Shown here piece by piece: positions 41,770-49,581 of a stretch of DNA of 63,056 nt. Below the pieces are notes generated by a model. It saw only the letters and a program-made list of their open reading frames with translations, was not told the origin of the DNA and ran no database searches. The position numbers and the translations under genes are program-made. The stretch spans positions 1 to 63,056 of the forward strand of contig WRLR01000009.1 of assembly GCA_009777515.1 (NCBI GenBank), written 5' to 3'. The first letter of the stretch is position 1; each line of letters opens with the position of its first letter. This DNA comes from Oscillospiraceae bacterium (GTDB lineage Bacteria; Bacillota; Clostridia; WRLR01).

Positions 41770-43209
41770 CTACGCGCCCAAATCTGGAGTGACTTCGACG
41801 CCGCCAAAACTGCGGATTGTCAGCGTTATGCAAGAACCTTCCCCAAAAACGGCTTCCAGCGTGCGTTTGTATTCACCGAGCAGCGCGTCCGGCACAAACG
41901 CCATGATCGTGCCAGCGAAGCCGCCGCCATGCACACGCCACGCTCCGCCGCTGCCGCGCAGCAGGGACTCGCTGAGCGCCAGCGCTATCGACATGCCCTG
42001 GCCGCCCGGCTGGCCGGTGGCGAATATATTTTGCAAATAATTAAATGATGACTGACCCGAACGGACGACGCAGTCCAAGAAGCGCCCGACGTCCGCCGCG
42101 CGCAGCGCCCCTGCGGCCTCCGTGACAAGCTTGTTTTCACGGAAGAAGTGCATCGCGCGCAGTATGGCCCGATCCGGCGCAACAGTGCCGCCGCCCTCCG
42201 GAGGGCTGTTTTCCCCCGTAGCTTTATTATGCAAATGCTCCCGGATGGCGCCGATGTCCGACATAAATGCGCCCTCGTCCACGTCGTGCAGGAAGCGCTT
42301 CCCATAATACGAAGCGACAGCGAGCATTTCAGCGGGGATTGAAGCGTACTCGCCGATGAGGTCGGCATGGCTGCCTTTGGTGTTTACAACGCACAAGCGC
42401 AGCCCATATGCCGACAAGTCGCATTGCACAGGCGATACTATCGGGCTTTCCGGGGAGGCAAAATCTATTTGTACGAAGCCGCCGACTGACGACGCGGTTT
42501 GATCCATCAAGCCGCTGGGCTTCCCGAAATATTGGTTTTCCGCATATTGCCCGGCCTTGGCGATATCCAGCGGCGATAGCCCCCCGTCGAACAGTACGTT
42601 CATCGCCGTGCCGGCGACGACCTCGAACGCCGCAGAGGACGAAAGCCCCGACCCGACGAGCACATTCGACGTGGTGTACGCGTCAAAACCGCCAACCGCT
42701 ACCCCCAGTTCGGACAGCCGCGCCGCCATCCCCCTGATCAGGGACGCTGCGTCGCCGCGCTCGTCTTCGCGCAGTGACTGTTCACCAAGGTCTACGCTGA
42801 TGCCGTCGTGTCCGGAAGATTTTATGCGGATAATATTGCTGCCGTTTGTTACCGCAGCGCAGATGATGTCCAAATCGATTGCGGCGGCCAGCACGTTCCC
42901 GTGCTGGTGATCGGTGTGGTTCCCGCATATCTCCGTGCGCCCCGGCGCGGAAAACAGCGCCGCGCGGCCAGCCGCCTGCGCCGCCGCCAGGCTGCCGCCA
43001 TATTCCAAAGAGAACAGGTTCAACAAATCCAAATAACGCTCGCGGCTTTCCCCCGTTTCGCGTTGTGGGTATAATGCTTTGAATGCGGCGTCATACGCGC
43101 CTTCTTTTATGGAGACGGCTATGTTCTGCAGACCGTGGAACAAGTATATGTCCCGTCCGGGAACGGATGCGTTATTGTTGCCAGTTACCGCGTTAGTCTT
43201 GTTTGACAA
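41770..43209 (-). CDS. galK: Galactokinase
   Basis: GHMP kinase that phosphorylates galactose at C1. Motifs: FSAPGRTEICGNHTDHQHG (substrate site), VGSGLSSSAAFEV (ATP loop), NTKGSHADL and GGAWRVHGGGFAGTIMAFVP. Its N-terminal extension of ~75 residues before the GHMP core is usual for the clostridial form. Start TTG 43209 is preferred because AAAGGTGG sits 7 nt upstream; the longer reading from 43314 would run into comF and has no site there. First gene of galK-galT; the 98-bp gap to comF suggests its own promoter, which I could not pin down. Confidence 0.92.
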   Translation of the reverse strand: MSNKTNAVTGNNNASVPGRDIYLFHGLQNIAVSIKEGAYDAAFKALYPQRETGESRERYLDLLNLFSLEYGGSLAAAQAAGRAALFSAPGRTEICGNHTDHQHGNVLAAAIDLDIICAAVTNGSNIIRIKSSGHDGISVDLGEQSLREDERGDAASLIRGMAARLSELGVAVGGFDAYTTSNVLVGSGLSSSAAFEVVAGTAMNVLFDGGLSPLDIAKAGQYAENQYFGKPSGLMDQTASSVGGFVQIDFASPESPIVSPVQCDLSAYGLRLCVVNTKGSHADLIGEYASIPAEMLAVASYYGKRFLHDVDEGAFMSDIGAIREHLHNKATGENSPPEGGGTVAPDRAILRAMHFFRENKLVTEAAGALRAADVGRFLDCVVRSGQSSFNYLQNIFATGQPGGQGMSIALALSESLLRGSGGAWRVHGGGFAGTIMAFVPDALLGEYKRTLEAVFGEGSCITLTIRSFGGVEVTPDLGA

Positions 43210-43307
43210 TGCGATACCACCTTTCGTTTTAATGGCCGGCGTGATGCCTCGCTGCCGGTTCATTATATCATTATGTTCGCTGCATAGATATAACGGCAAG
43301 CCCGCTG

Positions 43308-44306
43308 TTACCATTCGCCTGCCTGTACGCTGGCTGCCAGTACTGCGCCGGTGACTTCAGCGGCGCCGTGTGCTTTTAACGTGGCCGCGCAGGCATTGAT
43401 TGTAGACATGCTCGTAGCTATATCGTCAATCAGGAGGACGCGCGCCCCGTCCAACACAATCTCGCCAGGCCGATGCCTACCCGGCATAATTCTGCCCGGT
43501 ATAAGCCTCCTACCCGGTATAAGCTTATATGGTATAAACTTGCCGGTCATAAACCCGCCCTGTGAATTTTCCAAGTCCACGCCAAAAGCGGTTTCGGCGT
43601 TTACGCGACGTTCCTGCCGGTTCAACGCGCCCTGGCGCAGCGCATGTTCGTTACGGATCAACAATGCGTCTGTAAACGCCAGGCCGAGATGCGCAGCCGA
43701 ATATTTCGCCAATATCGCGGCTTGATTATATCCGCGCTCATGTAAGCGTCGGCGGCTTAGCGGCACGCACGTAACAAAATCATAACTACCCACACCCGCG
43801 CTGCCCGCGCCCGCGCCTCCTGCACCCAAACCCGCGACTCCCGCACCCCCTGTGCTCACACCGCTCACGCCTGCACCCACGCCCGCGCCGTCCGCACCTG
43901 CACCGCTCGCACCCACACCCGTGCCCGCTACGCGCTCAATCCGTTCGCACAGTAGCGCAGCAAATGTCCTGCTGTAATCACGCCGCCCGTAAAATTTATA
44001 TGCCGATATCGCACTGCGCACAACGCCCGTATACTTCAATACACAAATGATCCGGTCGCAATGCCCAGCCCCGCTTGCCACAGCAGCAGCCTGCGAACCC
44101 GTAACCGAACCTATCCCGGTTCCCATCCCGATCCCCATCCCGGCTCCGGCCTCCGCCCCTGCCCCCACAAAAAGGTAGTCGCCGGTATAATACGGCAACC
44201 GTCCGGCACAGTCGCCGCATATGCATATCGAGGCGCCCATATACAGTACAGAATTACAAAACACACATTTTTTGGGAAATATATAGTTAATCGGCGAAAT
44301 GCTCAT
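43308..44306 (-). CDS. ComF-family phosphoribosyltransferase-like protein with repeat insertions
   Basis: N-terminal zinc-ribbon cysteines (CVFCNSVLY, CICGDCAG), the CLKYTG...AYKFYGRRD segment, FVTCVPLSRRRLHERGYNQ, and the PRPP loop VLLIDDIATSMSTI define the ComFC/GntX family, linked to DNA uptake in competent bacteria. The normal size is about 230; here 332 residues because of Gly-Ala/Val insertions (~46-67 and ~127-173) and an IPGR/MPGR repeat (~268-285). The start ATG overlaps the rlmH stop by 4 bp (ATGA), showing translational coupling. Confidence 0.85.
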   Translation of the reverse strand: MSISPINYIFPKKCVFCNSVLYMGASICICGDCAGRLPYYTGDYLFVGAGAEAGAGMGIGMGTGIGSVTGSQAAAVASGAGHCDRIICVLKYTGVVRSAISAYKFYGRRDYSRTFAALLCERIERVAGTGVGASGAGADGAGVGAGVSGVSTGGAGVAGLGAGGAGAGSAGVGSYDFVTCVPLSRRRLHERGYNQAAILAKYSAAHLGLAFTDALLIRNEHALRQGALNRQERRVNAETAFGVDLENSQGGFMTGKFIPYKLIPGRRLIPGRIMPGRHRPGEIVLDGARVLLIDDIATSMSTINACAATLKAHGAAEVTGAVLAASVQAGEW

Positions 44307-44782
44307 TTATGGTATGTCTCATTATTAATAATCTTGAATGCCCTGTATAACTGTTCCAAAACCAGTAATCGCGCGAGCTGGTGCGGAAACGTCAGCTTCG
44401 ACATGGAAAGTACAAAGTCCGCACATTCCAAAACATCCGGATGCAGCCCATGGGAACCGCCGATGATAAATGCTATTTCAGGATAATGCCCAGACAGCGC
44501 GTCTAATTTGCCCGCGAAAGCGACCGAATCCAAAACCGCACCCCCCATATCCAGGGCGATGGCGTACGAGCCCGCCCGTAGCCGCTCCAGCACCCGCCCC
44601 GCTTCGATATGCAGGAACTTCATGACCCCGGGGCCGCTCTCGCGGGCGGAGATGCTCTCGTCCGCGACTTCGACAATCTCCAGCGAACAGTATCTACCAA
44701 GGCGCTTGACATATTCGGCGATCAGCTCGGAAAGCGCCCGCTCTTTTATCTTTCCTACCGCGACAATCTTTATTTTCAACAC
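44303..44782 (-). CDS. rlmH: 23S rRNA pseudouridine1915 N3-methyltransferase RlmH
   Basis: SPOUT methyltransferase of 159 residues. Start LKIKIVAVGKIKE, SAM-binding knot IAFIIGGSHGLHPDV, and the conserved tail SKLTFPHQLARLLVLEQLYRAFKI...YHK are all present. In many Bacillota rlmH follows the walRK-yycHI-(htrA) cluster, exactly the order seen here. It is 9 bp downstream of the yycI-like stop and overlaps comF by 4 bp. Confidence 0.97.
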   Translation of the reverse strand: MLKIKIVAVGKIKERALSELIAEYVKRLGRYCSLEIVEVADESISARESGPGVMKFLHIEAGRVLERLRAGSYAIALDMGGAVLDSVAFAGKLDALSGHYPEIAFIIGGSHGLHPDVLECADFVLSMSKLTFPHQLARLLVLEQLYRAFKIINNETYHK

Positions 44783-44791
44783 GCTAACCGC

Positions 44792-45607
44792 CTATATATG
44801 TGAATACAGGTAGATTTCGTCACCGTATGTGGCTTCGAAAAAGCGCTCCGTGCCGTCGTCCAGCCTCACGCGCCATACCGCGCCCTCTTCGGATTCTATG
44901 AACGGGTTCTCCCGCGCGGTGTTCTGCCCCATGAATCCGATATTGATCGAAGCCACCACCGAGCCGTTATCATAATAATTTTTCAATAATACCTGGTAGG
45001 CAGGAATTACTTTCATCAGCTTGTCGATGGACGCGGACTTGATCTCCCTGTAGCTGAGCGATATCTCCGTTATGCCGCCATCCGCGTTCACGGTGACGTT
45101 TACGATGCTGTCAAAGACCAGTTTGCCTTTATAATCTAAGATATATTGAAAAAAATAGTTGCCGTCCCCGCCCCTCGTCGCGTAGTCGGTCGTAAAACCG
45201 GCAAGATCGACGCCGCGCTCGCCGAGTTCGCGGCGGATGGCCGTATCAAGCGCTGAAATGGTGGAAGTGTTCAGGCCCTCGTTTGGGTGCATATTCGTGT
45301 AAATAAGGGATTCGCGGCCCAGCATTTCGACCCACGCGGAGCCCATGCCGCCGCCGCTGAGCGCTCTGGCGCATTGCTCCACAAAACGGGCGCCGTCTCC
45401 ATATATGAGCAACTCGCTGCTGGTGATTTGTTTTGGGTAGTCGCATTGCATGACGACGCCGCGGTCATTTAGGATACGCGTAACGCTCGAATACAGCTCC
45501 CTATCCGCGCCGCCGCCCAGTACGCGGCTGACTATCGTGGCGGCTAAGGTCAGGTTTAGCGCGAAGAGCAAGATTATGAGAATGTTTTTCGCCCTCGCCC
45601 AATCCAT
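44792..45607 (-). CDS. yycI: YycI-like regulator of the WalRK system
   Basis: The 271-residue protein begins MDWARAKNILIILLFALNL, the classic YycI N-terminus with one membrane helix, followed by an extracellular domain. With YycH it restrains WalK in Bacillus, and activates it in Staphylococcus. ATG 45607 has GAGGG upstream within the yycH stop region; the reading extended to 45676 has no support. The gene starts 2 bp after the yycH stop. Confidence 0.8.
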   Translation of the reverse strand: MDWARAKNILIILLFALNLTLAATIVSRVLGGGADRELYSSVTRILNDRGVVMQCDYPKQITSSELLIYGDGARFVEQCARALSGGGMGSAWVEMLGRESLIYTNMHPNEGLNTSTISALDTAIRRELGERGVDLAGFTTDYATRGGDGNYFFQYILDYKGKLVFDSIVNVTVNADGGITEISLSYREIKSASIDKLMKVIPAYQVLLKNYYDNGSVVASINIGFMGQNTARENPFIESEEGAVWRVRLDDGTERFFEATYGDEIYLYSHI

Positions 45608-45609
45608 AG

Positions 45610-48168
45610 CTAGCCCTCGCTCATGTTTACGGACTGCACATAACCGTCCGGCGACGTTATCGCCCAGACGGGCCATTCATAATAGCCCGGGCCCGGGCCC
45701 GCGTCGCGGCTGGCGGCCATATCGATGTTGTACGCCATTGCGATATCCGTCACTGCCATCCTCGTCAGGCTCTGGCCGACCTCGATCCGGTCGAAGTATA
45801 ACTGCATTTTCTTTGTGTCCGTCGCAAAAAAGAGATCGACGAGCATCCAGCGGCACGATACGACGCGGTTCGCGTTCGCCCTGATAGTAATAGCGTTTTT
45901 GTACTCCGTCACCTTGTCCCCCTGCATCTGTTCATAATGGAAGTATACAGGGTAATCGTCGATGATATAGTCAAATGTGAATTCATACGTTGGTTCGGAC
46001 TCGCTCTCATATATACCGCTCAATATTAAATCTGCGCTGCCAAGGAGCGGCTTCTCTATATTTAATATGAAAGATATCGATTTGTCGAGCGCGGCTGCAA
46101 GGGCGCCCTTTTCCCCCGGCTGCGTTTGCGGGATGTAGTTATACTCCATAAATCCGTCTTTGTACAGGCGGTATATGCTGGTGATATTTTTAAAGACCAA
46201 GGTGTCGTTGTAATCTATGGAGCGATTATAGCTATATATATCGTTAGTTAAAATGATATTTTCCAGCTCGGTTTTGTCGCGCACCTCCGTGGGCGCCGTA
46301 TATCTGATGCGCCTGAAATCGCTGGTTTTCGGCCCCTCAACGATGCAAAAAACGTCGGGCGAGAAGCCCGGGAACCGGCCCCCTCCGACGTCGCTGATGG
46401 TCATATAACGGATTGTTCCAGCGTCGGCGCCGCCGGCTTGAGCTCTATCCGTATCCGTTAAATCATCGCCTTGCTGCGGCTCTGTTGGAATCGCATCCTG
46501 AACGTTCTCGCCCTCGCCTTCGCCTTCGCTCTCGCCCACGGCCTCACCCTCGCCCTCGGCTCCGGTTGCGTTTTCGCTTTCGCTTTCAGCCACAGGCGCG
46601 GCTCCGACTGCTCTTTCGCCATCGCTCTCGGCCCCGGCCGCAGCTCCAGTCGCAGCCCCAGTTGTGCTTTCGCCGTCACCATCGCCATCGCCTACGCCAA
46701 CGCTCTGACGCTCGCTTTCGCTTTCTCCATCGTAATTGCCCAACCCACCGCCTTCGTTATCTCCATCGCCCATACCGCTGCTTTCGGCTGCTCCTATATC
46801 AACGTTGTAAGTTGTCCCCGTATCCGCGCCTGTACGCATGTAGGCGCCATTTCCGGAATCATCGCCGCTGCTCGCGCTGCCATTAGCACTGCCATTTGCG
46901 CTGCTATTCAAACCGGCATTCGCATCGGAGGTAGCACTACCATTTGCACCGATATTCGCGCTGCCGCTCGCGCCACTATAGCCATCAGCACTACTATATG
47001 TGCCTACATCGATTCTTTCGTCGGCGTCGTCGCTTGCATCCGCATCGTCGCTTGCGCTCGCCTCACCATTTTCGCCCGTATCGACGCTTGCGCTCGCCTC
47101 GCCATTTTCGCCCGCATCAGAAAAACCGCGTTCATCAGCTGAGCCTCCCGTATAAGTGGGAGCGTCCGAGTAGTCCCTGTATCCCGATGGATCATCGGTC
47201 AACTCGTTTCCCAGCCCGTTAACAATTCCATCCCCGAACCTACCCTCGCTCTCGCTTCCCAGCCCGCCATCCATCTCACTTCCGAGTCCGCCTACAGTCC
47301 CATCCCCGGCTCCACCAACCATATCGCTTTCGTACCCACCTTCGGTCTCGAACCCGCCCTCGCTCTCGCTTCCGAACCCGTCTTCGAACCAGCCGTCAAG
47401 TTCTTCATCGAAATCAGCCCAAAAACTATCATCGAATTCATCGTCGAATGAACCATCGTATGGATAATCAATAAAATCAGGTTCATAGCCTGGTTCTTCG
47501 GCGGTAACAGTGGCGGCGGCGCTGAGCATGCTGATGCCGTCATTGATCAGTTTTTGCATATCGAAATAATTGGCTGAGGGAGAAAATACGCGGACTATGC
47601 GCTCGTTGGTTAAGACATATAAGCAAACAGACTGTTTGCTGGCATTTTCTTCGGGAACAATCAAAAGCTTCTTAATTTCAGAGGGGGCGCCGGGCGTCGT
47701 GTTGCTGCGATCAAAAAGCCATTTTATGATTTCTTGGGATATCGCAGCCCGAAACTCGATAAGCACGCTGCGCTCCGAAACCAGCTCGCCCCATTTTTCA
47801 ATAGGGACTTCTGGTTCCGGAGCCACAACCATTACATCTTCAAAAAAAGCCCTGCTGCGCGTGTTAATAGTGGCGAACAGTTCGCTTTTTCTGGAAACCG
47901 GGTAATGCGCCCGCTGTGTTTTGTGCGTCTGCTGCCCGCCGTCACAGATTGTGATGCGGTATGGGTTGAAGATCAAAGAAGCGGCGCCCGCGACATCAGA
48001 ATCCGAGCGCGATTGGTTTATCCTGACTTCCTGACCGATAGTTGCGCCCAAAACAAAAGGTAGCGGAAACCCGTGGCTTACATCGCCCCACAAGACCCAC
48101 ACCTGTAACATGCTAGATACTAATAATACAACCAGCAGCAGCGACTTCAGGCGCTCTTTGTTAGTGAT
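45610..48168 (-). CDS. yycH: YycH-like protein with ~357-residue low-complexity insertion
   Basis: N-terminal TNKERLKSLLLVVLLVSSMLQVWVLW (membrane anchor) and the extracellular body with YRLYKDGFMEYNY, ILSGIYESESEPTYEFTFDY resemble YycH, the WalK-interacting protein that precedes yycI. Residues ~226-583 are an insertion of acidic, Gly/Ser/Ala-rich repeats (GENGEASAS, GSES/GEGEGE), not found in ordinary YycH (about 450 residues). Start: AAGGAG (48181-48176) is 7 nt before ATC 48168, which gives (M)TNKERLKS, the expected N-terminus; the nearest standard start is TTG 48195 with no site and nine extra residues. It overlaps the upstream gene's stop by 8 bp. Confidence 0.75.
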   Translation of the reverse strand: MTNKERLKSLLLVVLLVSSMLQVWVLWGDVSHGFPLPFVLGATIGQEVRINQSRSDSDVAGAASLIFNPYRITICDGGQQTHKTQRAHYPVSRKSELFATINTRSRAFFEDVMVVAPEPEVPIEKWGELVSERSVLIEFRAAISQEIIKWLFDRSNTTPGAPSEIKKLLIVPEENASKQSVCLYVLTNERIVRVFSPSANYFDMQKLINDGISMLSAAATVTAEEPGYEPDFIDYPYDGSFDDEFDDSFWADFDEELDGWFEDGFGSESEGGFETEGGYESDMVGGAGDGTVGGLGSEMDGGLGSESEGRFGDGIVNGLGNELTDDPSGYRDYSDAPTYTGGSADERGFSDAGENGEASASVDTGENGEASASDDADASDDADERIDVGTYSSADGYSGASGSANIGANGSATSDANAGLNSSANGSANGSASSGDDSGNGAYMRTGADTGTTYNVDIGAAESSGMGDGDNEGGGLGNYDGESESERQSVGVGDGDGDGESTTGAATGAAAGAESDGERAVGAAPVAESESENATGAEGEGEAVGESEGEGEGENVQDAIPTEPQQGDDLTDTDRAQAGGADAGTIRYMTISDVGGGRFPGFSPDVFCIVEGPKTSDFRRIRYTAPTEVRDKTELENIILTNDIYSYNRSIDYNDTLVFKNITSIYRLYKDGFMEYNYIPQTQPGEKGALAAALDKSISFILNIEKPLLGSADLILSGIYESESEPTYEFTFDYIIDDYPVYFHYEQMQGDKVTEYKNAITIRANANRVVSCRWMLVDLFFATDTKKMQLYFDRIEVGQSLTRMAVTDIAMAYNIDMAASRDAGPGPGYYEWPVWAITSPDGYVQSVNMSEG

Positions 48169-49426
48169 TATCGATCTCCTTAAGGATATTCGCAATCGTC
48201 AGTTCTTTAAGAAGTTCGCTGATCTTTTCGGTGACATTTTGGGAGCGGTACAGGATAGTAAATGTGACCACTTGAATTTCGTGGTCTTCTATATACCGGC
48301 CCTCTGTCTGCGCGGCTTCAATGACGGAAGCCGTACAGGCTGCGATTGCGAAATGATTCTCGCCCTCTTCAAGCAGGACGCTGCGCGTAAACACGCCATT
48401 GGAACCCACCGTCCATTGAGCTTCGCCGTCTACATCGGCAAACTCTGTATATGCGCCTGTTTCCGCGTCGAATCTCGTAAGGAATATAATGACGGGCTCC
48501 TCGGGATCGGCGTCATCGTCGCGCACGCCGCATATCGAGTAAGTGTTTTTATATACGATCTCCACTTCATCCCCATTGGGGTTGGTCATGTTAATGAGCA
48601 CCAGCAACGCGGCGCCGGGCAGCGCGCCCTCCGGCGATTCGTCGTCCTCCGCCATTTCAGTCAGCTCCGAAAGATCCGCAAGTTCCGCCGGCACAGCGTC
48701 TTCCAGCTCGATTACAATGACGTCAGCGTCGGCCAGGTTCTGCCCAATCCGTTCAATCAGCCGTTCCAATATTTGGTCGGCGCCAAAAGCCGCTGCCGCC
48801 GGCGCCATGGAGTCATCTATATATTGGTCGCTGTATAGAATCGCAGCGGTCGGTGTTGGCGAAGGCGTGGCAGCAAGAGGCGCCGCGCCGGACAGCTCGC
48901 CCGAGGTGGCAGACGGAGGAATAGGCGTCGGAGTGCCTGCCGCAGCCGCGCCAGCTGAACCGCCGGAGCCGCCCGCAGCAGCCGAACCGCCTGTGCCGTT
49001 CGCTCCACCTGCGCCGCTTACCGCATTGGACGCCGCCGGCGTGGGCGTAGGGGCGGGCGACGGGGTGGGCGTCGGCTGTACATACCTTGTATGGTAGTAG
49101 TCATATGCGAAAAAATTGTCATATTCATATTGCTCATAGCCGTCGTACGCATACAGCGCTTTGGAGGGGGAGGCCGGCAGCGCCCTCTGCGCGCCGGTGT
49201 CTGCGTTGGCGCCGGTATCCGCGCTGCCCGCCGTATAGCGAGTGTTAGCGCCGCCGCCGATGTCCGCGCTGCTGCCGCCGCCGACCCGCGCAGCGACTGC
49301 GCTAGCGTTCAAAACAACGCCAAAACCGCCTCCGGCAGACCCGCCGGAAGCGAAAACGGCGCAAGGGACAAGAGCCATTACGCTAAACAAAATAATAAAT
49401 GTAAAAATTAGCTTTATGTTTTTCAT
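48161..49426 (-). CDS. Secreted Pro/Gly/Ala-rich protein of unknown function (first gene of yycHI operon)
   Basis: The 421-residue product has a signal peptide (KNIKLIFTFIILFSVMALVPC; a Cys follows but no clear lipobox) and a long low-complexity region (residues ~25-200) with PTPTPSPAPTPTP and Gly/Ala/Ser tracts, likely wall-spanning. The C-terminal ~200 residues look globular (ALLVLINMTNPNGDEVEIVYKN; TRSVLLEEGENHFAIAA), consistent with an extracellular beta-rich domain of the kind found at cadherin-like or Ig-like folds. No family recognised. It sits between walK and yycH behind a WalR box, so a role in WalK signal sensing or wall metabolism is inferred. Shine-Dalgarno site not obvious. Confidence 0.65.
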   Translation of the reverse strand: MKNIKLIFTFIILFSVMALVPCAVFASGGSAGGGFGVVLNASAVAARVGGGSSADIGGGANTRYTAGSADTGANADTGAQRALPASPSKALYAYDGYEQYEYDNFFAYDYYHTRYVQPTPTPSPAPTPTPAASNAVSGAGGANGTGGSAAAGGSGGSAGAAAAGTPTPIPPSATSGELSGAAPLAATPSPTPTAAILYSDQYIDDSMAPAAAAFGADQILERLIERIGQNLADADVIVIELEDAVPAELADLSELTEMAEDDESPEGALPGAALLVLINMTNPNGDEVEIVYKNTYSICGVRDDDADPEEPVIIFLTRFDAETGAYTEFADVDGEAQWTVGSNGVFTRSVLLEEGENHFAIAACTASVIEAAQTEGRYIEDHEIQVVTFTILYRSQNVTEKISELLKELTIANILKEIDNH

Positions 49427-49504
49427 TGTTCGTTCATAAATCTTATATTACAAGATAATGTGGTTTATTAGTCGTTTAGATACACGAATACACTTTATAA
49501 GCAC

Positions 49505-49537
49505 ATTATATCAAAGTACTGTTACATAACAGTTACA
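49505..49537 (-). promoter_or_regulatory. WalR box and -10 element upstream of the yycHI operon
   Basis: On the minus strand TGTAAC-TGTTA-TGTAAC (49537-49521) is an exact TGTWAH-N5-TGTWAH match. It ends 10 bp before a perfect TATAAT (49510-49505), in place of a -35 element, the position expected for an activator. It would make the operon WalR-dependent. Confidence 0.7.
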
Positions 49538-49581
49538 TCGGTTTTAAAAGATTATTAAAGGTTGAAAAAGATGTGGATGAT

